Notes: generated by a model not told the origin, from the sequence alone. Shown: positions 1 to 17,039, counted from the stretch's first letter. The stretch is 24,198 bases of DNA from Priapulus caudatus (GCF_000485595.1 NW_014577935.1:73972-98169); one strand, 5' to 3'. Translations and numbers: made by a program.

Positions 1-14
1 GGCAGTTAAACATT

Positions 15-102
15 TGTGCATCAATCCTTGATATAAGGAAAGTCTGTGCATCAGTGGGTGATACACAGAAATCTGTGCATCACTTCGTGATATAAGGTGC
101 CT
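15..102. repeat. three ~30-bp hairpin repeats
   Basis: Three copies of a unit beginning TGTGCATCA start at 15, 45 and 74. Each has a small inverted repeat, such as ATCAC-TTC-GTGAT in the third copy and ATCA-GTGGG-TGAT in the second. The array may continue left of the window. Function unknown. Confidence 0.7.
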
Positions 103-179
103 AAAGTGGATTTGCACCGCGTAAAAGTCCCCCCAGCTTGTTGGTTTGATAAAATTTTCAGCAATTAAAAAAAAGATCC

Positions 180-397
180 TGGATTTTTTTGATGAATTTT
201 GAATGCGTCCGAAGCCTTCCCCACAAATTTTTTTTTTAATAAAAAAAAAATCCAGATTTGGATCGGGATCACCACCAAAATCTAATCGATTGTTTATGGG
301 CCCAAGACCAACCCGTACAAAAAAATCATCAAAATCCGTCCAAAACCTTTTGAGATATCCTGTTGACAGACAAACCAAGTCACCAACAAACTAACAG
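180..397 (+). mobile_element. probable 3' tail of a non-LTR (RTE-like) retrotransposon
   Basis: This stretch has the wording typical of invertebrate LINE 3' ends: a GGATC-rich part, 'tcatcaaaatccgtcc' at 326-341, 'ttttgagatatcctgtt', then 'gacagacaaacc'. There is no coding sequence, so only a truncated tail is present, in + orientation. It runs directly into the 43-bp minisatellite, whose unit resembles the terminal hairpin unit of such tails. The family is judged from memory of similar tails; RTE versus another LINE clade is not settled. Confidence 0.5.
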
Positions 398-860
398 AGG
401 CGAAAATATAACCTCCTTGGCGAAGGTAACAAACTAACAGAGGCGAAAACATAACCTCATTGGTGGAGGTAACAAACTAACAGGGGCGAAAACACAACCT
501 CCTTGGCGGAGGTAACAAACTAATAGAGGCGAAAACATAACCTCGTTGGCGAAGGTAACAAACGAACAGGGGCGAAAACATAACCGCCTTGGCGAAGGGA
601 ACAAACTAACAGGGGTGAAAACAAAACCGCCTTGGCGGAGAAAACAAACGAACAGGGGCGAAACCATAACCTCCTTGGCGAAGGAAACAAACGAACAGGG
701 GCGAAAACATAACCTCCTTGGCGGAGGTAACAAACGAACAGGGGCGAAAACATAACCTCCTTGGCGGAGGTAACAAACGAACAGGGGCGAAAACATAACC
801 TCCTTGGCGGAGGTAACAAACTAACAGGGACGAAAACATAACCTCCTTGGTGGAGGTATA
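398..860. repeat. 43-bp minisatellite, about 11 copies, hairpin-bearing
   Basis: Units start near 403, 446, 489, 532, 575, 618, 660, 703, 746, 789 and 832. A typical unit contains CGAAAACATAACCTCC, then TTGGC, then GGAGGTAACAAAC. CCTCC and GGAGG are complementary arms around the TTGGC loop. Because 43 is not a multiple of 3, all three minus frames pass through and give open frames with a 43-residue period; these are not genes. The array ends about 265 bp upstream of the tubulin TATA box. Confidence 0.9.
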
Positions 861-1125
861 TAATGACCTTCACTTGCTCAATGACGCGCTCTTTCCTATA
901 ATATAATATTTCTACGCGAACAGATTTATTCGCAACATTTCACTCTTGCTCATCGTCGGACTCACTAGACAAATCGCGCACTCGGGTAGCCTACGTTTAA
1001 ACGTCCGCAGCAATTGAGAACTTTGAACGCGGGACGTGCCAGACGCAGAATTGATAAACAGCACCCAGCCCTCCGTCGTTCCTATTTGCACAGTGCAAGC
1101 GTCTGGCAGCGTGGGCCCTCGCACC
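861..1125 (+). promoter_or_regulatory. non-repetitive upstream region of the tubulin promoter
   Basis: This is the only unique sequence between the minisatellite and the TATA box, so it is the likely proximal promoter. I see no certain factor site. TGACGCG at about 881 resembles half of a CRE but is weak. No coding exon is evident here. Confidence 0.45.
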
Positions 1126-1133
1126 TATATAAA
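1126..1133 (+). promoter_or_regulatory. TATA box (TATATAAA)
   Basis: TATATAAA lies 27 bp upstream of the A in CCATTCC (1151-1157), which fits the initiator consensus YYANWYY. This places the transcription start near 1153 and gives a 5' UTR of about 119 nt before the ATG at 1272. The spacing and downstream gene make this a convincing core promoter. Confidence 0.75.
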
Positions 1134-1150
1134 GTGGTGAGCTCGAGCAA

Positions 1151-1157
1151 CCATTCC
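1151..1157 (+). promoter_or_regulatory. initiator-like element, probable transcription start
   Basis: CCATTCC matches YYANWYY, with the candidate +1 A at 1153. The start has not been measured; it is inferred from the TATA spacing. Confidence 0.45.
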
Positions 1158-1271
1158 CTGACAGTTACCGAGGACTCATCGTTACACACATCCTCTCTAT
1201 ACTGATCGCTGCAACAGCCACCATCATCACCCCACAGCAATAGGTTCCCGAGAATTTTAAACACTTTAATC

Positions 1272-6985
<5,714 letters not shown>

Positions 6986-6986
6986 A

Positions 6987-7108
6987 TTGATTAAATATCT
7001 CGCTAACCATTTCTTGATTAAATATCTCGCTAACCATTTCTTAATTAAATATCTCGCTAACCATTCCTTGATCAAATATCTCGCTAACCATACCTTGATT
7101 AAATATCT
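6987..7108. repeat. 27-bp tandem repeat, 4.5 copies, in the 3' UTR
   Basis: Units start at 6987, 7014, 7041, 7068 and 7095, each with AAATATCTCGCTAACCAT. The array begins one base after the stop codon and is nearly perfect. Because 27 is a multiple of 3, open frames cross it on both strands; these are not genes. Confidence 0.92.
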
Positions 7109-7297
7109 TGGCATACGCGGGATATTCGTACACGTACACGCCAGCGAGCTTTGACTTCCCAGCCTGTCGTCGCATTTGGCCCTCAAATCTTTGTTTGGTC
7201 GGATTGCTAGCATGTAAAACGTCGAAAAATGTCAAATGTAACATTTTGAAATGGGAAAACGTCTGGAAGTTCGCAATCATTTGCTTTTGCGTTGTAA

Positions 7298-7303
7298 AAT
7301 AAA
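7298..7303 (+). terminator. poly(A) signal AATAAA
   Basis: The first canonical AATAAA after the stop codon, giving a 3' UTR of about 330 nt. Further AATAAA hexamers at 7534, 7613 and 7640 could give longer transcripts. Confidence 0.6.
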
Positions 7304-7358
7304 CATAATTGAGCAAATTAGCCGGTATTTTAACGGAATTATAATTAATTATTAGAAT

Positions 7359-7380
7359 TAAGATTAATTGATTAATCTTA
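7359..7380. repeat. perfect 10-bp inverted repeat
   Basis: TAAGATTAAT, two-base spacer TG, then ATTAATCTTA. It lies about 60 bp beyond the poly(A) signal in AT-rich DNA. The surrounding 7385-7700 shows no gene. Confidence 0.6.
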
Positions 7381-7702
7381 GCCTAATTATAACGTAGCCT
7401 AATTTCACTCGTCACATATTCCTATGCTGCAAAAATGCCTTTGTGATATTTTGCTATCTGGCGACTGATTGCAAGCGAGACACTTCTCTCATTGTGCCCG
7501 TTTTTATTTCGGTGGACGCGTTTATCGTATGTGAATAAACTTCGGCGAATCGCGTTTATCCGAATCGCATATGTTAGTTAGTTCTGCCTGTTACATGGAT
7601 GTAAGCGAATTCAATAAACTGAACACGTGAAGTGACTGAAATAAACTGATCGACTATTACTGAAAATTATGCAATAACAGTTATTTAGTTAAGTAACGTT
7701 TG

Positions 7703-8244
7703 AATTTGTTCAGGGCCGGATTAAGATAGTGCGGGACCTGTAGGATATGTTATGAAGGGACCCCAAATTAAAAAAATTACACATAAATATTAAAACACAA
7801 TCTTGTTTTACTTCCATTTCAAATTAATTAAATTAAGTAAACCAGCCATTTTATTAAGGGCCTGAGGCGTGTTGTCACTGTTCAGCTAAGGCGCGTTTCC
7901 ATTTTCGTTTTGATTTTTGTGCAGCGGGCCGGCGATGACTTCAGTTTCAGAAACCTTCGTATTTATGCGTCGTATATGTAATACACAGATATCACACTCC
8001 CAATAATTACTGTGTTAAAATAATAACTCTGATTAAAGGTGATAATTGGATAAAAATCGCTAACCAGAAACGCCCCGTCGTTGATAAAAGTTGAAGGCAG
8101 TATACTACTATAGTAATATAGCAAGTGCAGAATCATTGAATCGGAATTGATAGCTTGCGAGCATTTAGCGCGGAGCCCGTGAAACTGCGGGGCCCGTAGC
8201 ATATGCTACTTTTGCTAGTTAGTTAATCCGGCACTGAGTTTGTT
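7703..8244. mobile_element. hAT-like MITE (7711-8236) with 8-bp target duplication
   Basis: The left end CAGGGCCGGATTAA (7711-7724) and the right end TTAATCCGGCACTG (8223-8236) are inverted repeats matching at 13 of 14 positions. The flanks AATTTGTT (7703-7710) and AGTTTGTT (8237-8244) match at 7 of 8 and are taken as the duplicated target. CAGGG-type ends with an 8-bp duplication are hallmarks of the hAT superfamily. The 526-bp body has no transposase frame, so it must have been moved by an enzyme encoded elsewhere. Confidence 0.8.
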
Positions 8245-8303
8245 CGGACCTATTCAGATCATGTGGGAGTTTATTTGGAGAGACCAGAATCAAACGAGAG
8301 TTT

Positions 8304-8680
8304 TTCGGTTTGTTTTGAAAAATTTAGGGCAGATAAAGGTAGGTAATTGTAAATAATAGGTAAAGGTATAGGCATATCCACACTAAGCGTGTATCGTTTA
8401 GACATAATAAGACCAAGGTAGTGCTTGTTCGAGTAGGTATGAATCACATTGGGGTTTCTGTGGGTGTATCCAGACAGATTTAGCGTTTGTTTGGGCATAT
8501 TAAGACCAAACAAGTGTTTATTTTGGCATATCAGGACCAAGCTGGTGTTGTTTTGGGCAGATTATTCAGGAAGGGAGAAAAGCAGTTAGGACCAGCTCGG
8601 TGGTGCATGTAACTGTCAGTTAAATTTACAAACAATGATGGGCTTACCCACATCACATCCCATCACATCGCACCTACTTA
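8304..8680 (+). repeat. repeat block L, copy 1
   Basis: About 375 bp, closely matching 10068-10435 in the same orientation, from TTCGGTTTGTTTTGAA to the start of the satellite. Inside are degenerate sub-repeats of GGCATATTAAGACCAA type, 31 bp apart (8494, 8525). It leads directly into an 84-bp satellite in both copies. No coding potential. Confidence 0.85.
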
Positions 8681-8685
8681 TCATC

Positions 8686-8923
8686 ATATCGTATCATTGT
8701 ATTACTATATTGTATTATCGTATCGTATCAGATCGTATCATTGTATTCATAATCGTATCATATCGTATCATATCGTATCATTGTATTACTATATTGTATT
8801 ATCGTATCGTATCAGATCGTATCATTGTATTTATCATCGTATCATATCGTATCATATCGTATCATTGTATTGCTATATTGTATTATCGTATCGTATCAGA
8901 TCGTATCATTGTATTACTATCCG
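8686..8923. repeat. 84-bp satellite, short clean array (~2.8 units)
   Basis: ATTACTATATTG-type words recur at 8701, 8785 and 8869, giving a period of exactly 84 bp. The unit is itself built from 10-bp words such as ATCGTATCAT. Units here are nearly identical. All + frames are open because 84 is divisible by 3. Confidence 0.93.
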
Positions 8924-9345
8924 AAAACGAGTTGGGATGTCGAAGCTGGGGGTCAAAGGTCAAAGGTCAAGAGGTGTAAAAGAAGGGGGAACATTCCATC
9001 CTTAACTTAAAGTATAGGGAGGAAATGCAGAATTGCGACACAAATCTAAACGGCTCGACCTAGGCTCGTGATAGTCGGTGTATAGCATCATGGTAGGAAA
9101 AACCATCACTGTTGTGAAATTGGAGGTCACAGGTCAAAGGTCAATGGGGCACAGGGCAGATTTCAGACATTTTATGAGAACATGGTCTGACGGAGCGATT
9201 GCAAAACTTGTTTGTTTCAGCGGTGACCTACCATTTTTATGGCTTTATTGAAAGGACCATGAAATGTACTTTCCGCTGACATGCAAAGAGTAAGTGTCGG
9301 ATAACCTTTTGACCCTCAAGAGGAGGGTTAAACATTGATTTGTTT
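8921..9345 (+). repeat. dispersed repeat block R, copy B
   Basis: Homologous to 3226-3680. It carries two triplets of direct half-sites with one-base gaps: GGGTCA/AGGTCA/AGGTCA at 8950, 8957 and 8964, and AGGTCA three times at 9124, 9131 and 9138. It abuts the satellite on its left. No coding frame. Confidence 0.8.
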
Positions 9346-10067
9346 CTCAACTGCGTTGGCGAGTACCTGTGGTTGTGGAAAGCTCCCATTTTACAGTGAA
9401 ATTCCACACATAACTCTTACTTGAACAACGCTTACTTAGGAGATAATGAGATGACTTATATATAAGATTCTGTAGTGTACATTATGAATAGTTGGAATAC
9501 AGTCACTAGCACTCAAATAATTACTCAGGAGTGAGGCTGCAGATTTCCCAGACTTAATTTTCTCATCAAATTTTGGCACCAATATAGACGCAAGTGTGTA
9601 CGTTCTTAAGCTTATTCGGTCCACTAATCACTGGCCTACCTTGTACTGAAATTAGTTTACAGATATTTGCTATCGTATTGCTGTAAATTGTAATCTTGCA
9701 CGAGCTGCTCTGGTTGTATCAACCATTGAGCTATTTTGTAACGAGCCAGATGTTTATCGCAAGTGGTTTAATGTACCTTATTACCTGACACCATAGAACG
9801 CACGTTATCTATAGTAATAATATGGTAATTATTCGTTCCTGCTTTTTGCAATCTGTCGTCACACTAACAGTTGCCATGCTTTGGCTGACCGATGCAACGA
9901 TGCCTTTGATAGCGGCCCGCCATCTATCGGAATTTTATTACACTAGTTTGAAGTGTTGTTTTTTGGGGTTAGAAATGAACGTATGTATAGGACGTCTTGC
10001 TATGCACAGATGAATTTATCAGCAGAACACCAGACACCAGATGAGCCCTGTCGCTCTGCGGCACTTG
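9346..10067. other. unique sequence, no gene seen
   Basis: About 720 bp with no protein-like frame and no tandem repeat. The last ~29 bases (10039-10067) belong to a motif shared with 4216-4247. CCGCCATCT at about 9918 may be the opposite end of the same element type. Confidence 0.5.
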
Positions 10068-10435
10068 TTCGGTTTGTTTTGAAGGATTCAGGCCAGATAA
10101 AGGTAGGTAATCGTAGATAAAAATAAAGGTATAGGCATATCCACACTAAGCCTGTATCGTTTAGGCATAGTAAGACCAAGGTAGTGCTTGTTTGAGTAGC
10201 TATGAATCACATTGGGGTTTCTGTCGGCGTATCCAGATTTGGCGTTTAATTGTTTGGGCATATTAAGACCAAACAAGTGTTTATTTTGGCATATCAGGAC
10301 CAAGCTGGTGTTATTTTGAGCAGATTATTCAGGAAGGGAGAAAAGCAGTTAGGACCAGCTCGGTGGTGCATGTAACTGTCAGTTAAATTTACAAACAATG
10401 ATGGGCTTACCCACATCCACATTCCCATCACATCG
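10068..10435 (+). repeat. repeat block L, copy 2
   Basis: The second copy of the block at 8304-8680, with small substitutions and indels, again followed immediately by the 84-bp satellite. It directly joins the shared 32-bp motif (10039-10070) on its left, which copy 1 lacks. Confidence 0.85.
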
Positions 10436-13400
10436 CGCTACTTTCATCATACTATCATTGTATTACTATATTGTATTCATCGTATTGTTATCATATCGTA
10501 TCAATTGCATATTCATAATCGTATCATATCGTATCATATCGTAATCATGTATTACTATATATTGTATACCGTATCGTATCAGATCGTATCATGGTATTTA
10601 TCATCGTTTAACGCTTCGTATCAGTATCGTAGTCATTGTCATTTTACTATATTGTATATCGTTAGCGTAATCAGATCGTATCATTTTATCTTATCATCGT
10701 ATCATAATCGTAATCATATCGCTATCATCTTATTGACTATATTGTATTAATCGTATCGTATCAGATCGTATCTTGTATTACTATATTGTATGTATCGCTA
10801 TCGTATCAGATCATATCATTGCCATTGATCATCGTATTCATATCGTATCATATCGGATCAATTGTATGCTATATTGATATCGTATCGTATCCAGAGTCGT
10901 ATCATGATTATCCATTTATCATATCCCGTATCATTGTATTACTATATGCGATTATCGTATCGTAGTCATATCGTATCATTGTATTTATCATCGTACATAC
11001 GTATCATATCGTATCAATCGTATTCATGTATATCTATTGTATAATCGTATCTATCCAGATCGTATCATGTATTCATCATCGTTATCATTATCGTATTCAT
11101 ATCGTATCATTGATTACTATATTGTGATTATCGTATCGTATCCCCAGATCGTATCATCGTGTATTTATCATCGATATATCGTATCTATCGTATCATTGTA
11201 TTACTATATTGTATAATCGTATCGATATCAGATCGGTACTCATTGCTATTTATCAATTCTATCATATCGTAATCATATCGTATCATCGTATTACTATATG
11301 TATAATCGTATCGTATCAGCGATCGGATCATTGTATATATCATCGTATTCATATCGTATCATTATCGTATCATTGTAGTTACTATATTGTATTATCGTAT
11401 CGTATCAGATCGTATCATGGTATTTATTCATCGTATCATACTCGTTCAATATTGTATCATTGTATTACTATATTGTCATTATCGTATCGTATCATATCGT
11501 ATCATTGTATACTTATATTATACTTATCGCTATCATATCAGATCGGATCATTGTCATTACTATATTTATTATCGTATCGATCAGATCGTATCATTTATTC
11601 TATATTGTCATTATCGTATCGTATCAGATCGGTATCATTGTAATTACCTATATTGTATCATCGTATCGTATCATATCGTGTCATTGTATTTATCATCGTA
11701 TCATATCGTATCATATCGTATCATTGTATTTACTTATTGTATTATCGTATCGTCCAGAATCGTATCATGTATGTATCATCGTATCATAGCGTATCATATC
11801 GTCATCATAGTATCACTATATTGTATAATCGTATCGTATCCAGATAGTATCATTGTATTTTTCATAGTATCATAATCGTCATCATATTCGTATCATTGTA
11901 TTACTATATTGATATATCGTATCGTATCAATCGTCATTGAATATCATGCGTATCATATCGTACTCACTATCGTATCGATTGTATTACTATATCTGTTTAT
12001 CGTATCGTATCAGATCGTATCATTGTATTTATCATCGTATCAGTTATCGGATCATATGTATCATTGCTATACTATATTGTATTATCGTATCGTATCAGAT
12101 CGTATCATTGTATACTATATTATATTATCATATCGTATCATATCGTATCATTGTATTTATCATCGTATCATATCGTATCATATCGTATCATATCGTATCA
12201 TTGTATTACTATATTGTATCATCGTATCGTATCATATCGTGTCATTGTATGCATCTCGCTATCATATCGTATCAGTATCGATCATTTTGTATGAGCTAAT
12301 GTATTATCTTATCGTATCGATCGTATCATTGTATTATCATCGTATCATATCGCTATCATATCGTATCATGTGTATTACTATCATGTATAATCGGACTTCG
12401 CTATCAGGATCGTACTCTTGTATTTATCATCGTATCATATCGTATCATATCGTATCTATGTATTGACTATATTGTAATAATCGTATCGCTATCAGATCGG
12501 TATCATTGTATATAATCATCGTATCATATCGTATCTTGGTATTACTATTGTTTATCGTATCGTATCAGATCGTAATCATTTATTTATCATCGTATGCATT
12601 ATCGATTCAGATCGTATCATTGTGATTACTATTTGTATTATCGTATCGTATCATATCGTTATCATTGTATTACTATATTGTATTATGACATATCAGATCG
12701 TATCATCTGTATTACTATATTGTATTATCGTATCGTATCAGATCTATCATTGTATGACGTATATGTGTATATCGTTCGCTATCAGATCGTATCATATTTG
12801 TATTTACTATATTATATTATATTATCGGTATCATATCGTCATCATTGTATTTTATCATCGTATCATAGCGTGATTCAATCGTATCATTGTATACTTATAT
12901 GTATTAGTCGTATCGTATCAGAATCGTACATTGTATTGATCATCGTATCATATCGTATCATATCGTATCTTGATGACTATATTCGTATAATCGTACGTAT
13001 CAGATCGTATCATTGTATTTATCATCGTATCATATCGTCATCATATCATCATTGACTTTAATATATTTATAATCGTAATCATAATCAGACGTACATGTAT
13101 ATATCATCGGTAATCATATCGTATCATATCGTATCATTGTTATTACAATATTGTTTTATCGTATCGTATCAGACTCTATCATGTATTTATCATCGTATGA
13201 TATCGTATCATTATCGTCATCATTGGATTCACCTATATTGTATTATGCGGTATCGTATCATTCGAGTATCATTGTGATTTACTATATTGTATTATCGTAT
13301 CGTATCATATCGTATCATTGTATTACTATATTGTATTATCGTATCGTATCATATCGTATCATTGTATTACTATATTGTATTATCGTATCGTATCAGCATC

Positions 13401-14964
13401 GATCATGTATTACTATATTATACTTATCATATCGTATCATGATCGTAGCATTGTGATTTATCAATTGTATCATATCGTATCATATCGTATCATTGATGAC
13501 TATATTGGTTATTATCGTATTCGTATCATTATCGTATCATTGTATTAGCTATATTGTATTATCGTATCTGTATCAGATCATATCATTGTATATAATTCGT
13601 ATCATATTCGTATCACGATTCATTGATTACCATTATTGTATTATCGTATCGGTATCATAATCGTATCATCTGTATTACCTATATTGTATTATCGTGATCG
13701 CTATCATATCGATATCATTGTATTACTATATCTGTATGAATCGTATCGTATCATTATCTTATCATGTGGTATTACATATTGTATTATCGCTATCGATATC
13801 ATATCGGCTATCATTGTATTACTATATTGTTTTATACGTATCGCTACAGATCATATAATTGTATTCTAATCGATATCGATATCGCTATCATATCGATCAT
13901 ATTTATCATTGGATTAACTATATTGTATCTCGTATCTATCATATCGTGTCATTATATTTATCATCAGTGATCATATCGTATCATATCGTATATTGTAATT
14001 ACTATCATTGAGTTTATCGTATTGTATCAATATATTGTATCATGTAGTACTAATACTGTAGTATCGTAATGTATCAGATCGTATCATTGTATTATTCCAT
14101 CGTATCACTATCGCTAGTCATATCGTATCATTGTATACTAGATTGTATTATCGTATCGTATCAGATCGTATCTTGTATTTATCATCGTATCACTATCGAT
14201 ATCATATCTATCATTGTGATTACTATTTTTTTTTTTTTTTTTTATTGTATCATCGGTATCGTATCAGATCGTAATCTTGTTATGTATCATGTATCATAGT
14301 CGTATCATATATTGATCATTGTATGACTTATTGTATTATCGTATCGGTATCAGTATCGTGTCATTGTATTTTTTCATGCGCTACATATCGTTCAAATCGT
14401 ATCATATTGGTATTAATAATATTGTATTATTGTATCGTATCATATCGTATCATTGTATACTAAATATGTGTCATCTATTTGTATCATATCGCCTTCATGT
14501 GTATTTAATCATCGTATCATATCGCATCAGTATTTACATATTGTCATTATCGTATCGTATCAGATCGTATCATTGGTATTTATCATGTATTCATATCGTA
14601 TCATATCGATCTTATTACTATATTGTATTATCGTATCGTATCAGGATCTTATCAATCTGTAATTTATCATCGGTATCCATATCGTATCATATCGTATCAT
14701 TGTATTACTATATTGTATCATCGTATTCCGTATCATTATCGTGTCATTGTATTTTCATCGTTATCAATATCGATTACATGTCTAATTTATACTATATGTA
14801 TTAATCGATATCATGTATTACTATTGTATCATCGTATCGTATCATATCGTATCATTGTATTACTATATTGTATCATCGTATCGTATCATATCGTGTCATT
14901 GTATTTATCATCGTATCATATCGTATCATTGTATTTATCATCGTATCATATCGTATCGTATCAG
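10436..14964. repeat. 84-bp satellite, long array (~4.5 kb)
   Basis: The same unit as at 8686-8923, about 50 copies. The middle is full of one-base insertions and deletions (CGCTATC, GTCATCA and CGGTATC in place of CGTATC), while the last ~140 bases (14825-14964) are again clean. An 18-base T run interrupts it at 14226-14243. Long + frames rich in Ser, Tyr, Ile and Val are by-products and not genes. Confidence 0.93.
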
Positions 14965-15188
14965 AGTCCGCACCAGCGGCTGATCGGGACAGGCCGCATG
15001 CTAATTAGCAGGTAACGAGTCGGAGGAGGAGGGGGTGTTCAGGTATAAACGATCAGGTGTGCTTCAGTAGGTAAGCACGCGTAATCGACGCATGTCACCT
15101 GTCACGTTGAGCTGGCGCGTGCGCATGGGCAGTCCCCCTCACCCGGGAGCCTATATTAACGTATTTATATTGTGCTCACACATTATAA
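14965..15188. other. unique spacer between satellite and CA tract
   Basis: About 220 bp, no gene seen. It contains the 12-bp palindrome TGCTAATTAGCA at 14999-15010, which has a TAATTA homeodomain-type core. Confidence 0.5.
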
Positions 15189-15610
15189 CCACACACACAC
15201 ACAAACAGAGATACACACATATACACACTCACACGTGCGCATACACGCACACGAGTGTGCGCGCATGCACATACACACACACACGCAGACACACACACAC
15301 ACACACACCTACCACACACACACCACACACACCACCACACACACACACACGCACAGCCACACACCATATACACCACACCCAATACACACACACACACACA
15401 CCACACAGTACACACATACACACACACCCACACACACACCACACACACCACACAACAAAACAACACCACATAGCACATACACACGTGCGCATGCACATAC
15501 ACACACGCGCGTGCGCGCATGCACACACGCACACACACACACACGCGCGCGCCTGCACATACACACACGCAAGTGCGCGCGCATGCACATACACACACGC
15601 AAGTGCACAT

Positions 15611-15650
<40 letters not shown>

Positions 15651-15755
15651 CAATACGCACACACACACATACGCCACACACACACACACACGACACACAC
15701 ACACACACACGACACCCACAACACACACACATCAATACACCTGCGCATCAATACA

Positions 15756-15797
<42 letters not shown>
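15189..15797. repeat. (CA)n-rich microsatellite with GCGC insertions
   Basis: CA-rich with ACCACACAC and CGCGTGCGCGCATG interruptions. A 30-bp sub-repeat is seen around GCAAGTGC (15569, 15599). Alternating purine-pyrimidine makes it Z-DNA-prone. Open frames rich in His/Thr or Cys/Val are artefacts. Confidence 0.95.
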
Positions 15798-15798
<1 letters not shown>

Positions 15799-16005
15799 GT
15801 CATGACACGCGATGCTCGCCATGCCTCCCCTACGGTAGCCTCCACACTTGTTGATGTAGGGGCAAGCAGAGACGGCGGGAGGGGAGATAATAATAGAGAA
15901 TGGATGGAAAGAGGAACGCGGCTGCTTGTGACACGAAAGAGGCGGAGCGAAGAAGGAGGAAGAGAGCGTCGCGTGACATAAGATGATACGATAATAAAAT
16001 GAATA
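15798..16005. other. unique spacer, no gene seen
   Basis: About 200 bp, becoming purine-rich towards its right end. It includes the small inverted repeat CGCGT-CATGAC-ACGCG at 15797-15812. Confidence 0.45.
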
Positions 16006-16300
16006 GATAGACTAGATAGGAATAGATAGATTGAGAAGACGAGAGAGAAGAGCAGACCCGAGAGAAGAGAGGAGAGACGAAGAGAGAGAGAGATACATAA
16101 TAGATAATAAATAGATAGATAGATAGATAATAGATAGAGATAGATACATAATAGATAGCATAGCATAGATAGATAAGATAATAGCATAGAGTACATCAGA
16201 TAGCATAGATAGATAGAAAGATAGATAATAGATAGATAGAGAGATAGATACGATAGTAGATAGATAGTATAAAGATTAGTAGATAGATAGATAGATAGAT

Positions 16301-16344
<44 letters not shown>

Positions 16345-16395
16345 ATAATATAGATATAGAGAGGGGAACGCAAGATAGATAGATAGAGGGAGAAG
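16006..16395. repeat. (GATA)n microsatellite
   Basis: GATAGATA runs broken by AATAGATA and GAGAGATA, most regular at 16277-16343. Confidence 0.92.
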
Positions 16396-16457
16396 AGAGA
16401 GAGAAAACAAATATTGAAGAGAGAGAGACATAACACACAACACACGCAGCACACAGA

Positions 16458-16491
<34 letters not shown>

Positions 16492-16737
16492 CACACACAC
16501 ACATCACACACACACACACACACAGACAGATTGAGAAACAGAGAACAGAGGAGTACGAGAAAAGAAACACAAAGAGAAACACAAGAGAGCAGAAACAGAG
16601 AAACACAGACAAGAAACACAGATAGAGAGCGAAGCCAGAGAGAAAGAGAGAGAGAGACGAGGAAGAGAGAGAAAGAGAGAGAGAAAGAAGAGAAGGAGAG
16701 ACAGAAAAAAGAGAGAGAGAGCGCACGCGAAACACAC

Positions 16738-16770
<33 letters not shown>

Positions 16771-16906
16771 AAGAGAAGATTTAGAAGGGGACGAGAGAGA
16801 GAGAGGAGACAGAGAAGGGGACAGAGAGGACGAGAGAAGAAGAGAGAGAGGACATGAGAGAGAGAGAAAAAGAGAGAGAAGAGAAGAAGAGCGAGGCGCG
16901 AAACAC

Positions 16907-16957
<51 letters not shown>

Positions 16958-16992
16958 AAACACACACAGAGAGAGAAACACACACAGAGAGA

Positions 16993-17038
<46 letters not shown>
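16396..17038. repeat. (GA)n-rich tract with an internal CA run
   Basis: Purine-rich on the + strand, with CA at about 16435-16525 and long pure GA at 16738-16768, 16912-16952 and 16998-17037. Opposite strand bias to the CT tracts elsewhere in the window. Confidence 0.95.

Positions 17039-17039
<1 letters not shown>

Noticed and set aside
398-860. CRISPR-like array
   Set aside because: Units are contiguous with no unique spacers, in a eukaryotic context.
434-873. Overlapping minus-strand frames of about 120 codons
   Set aside because: Read-through of the 43-bp minisatellite; residues repeat every 43 because the unit is not a multiple of 3.
10505-15015. Many long + strand open frames rich in Ser, Tyr, Ile and Val
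   Set aside because: They lie inside the 84-bp satellite; 84 is divisible by 3 and the unit has no + strand stops, so all frames stay open.
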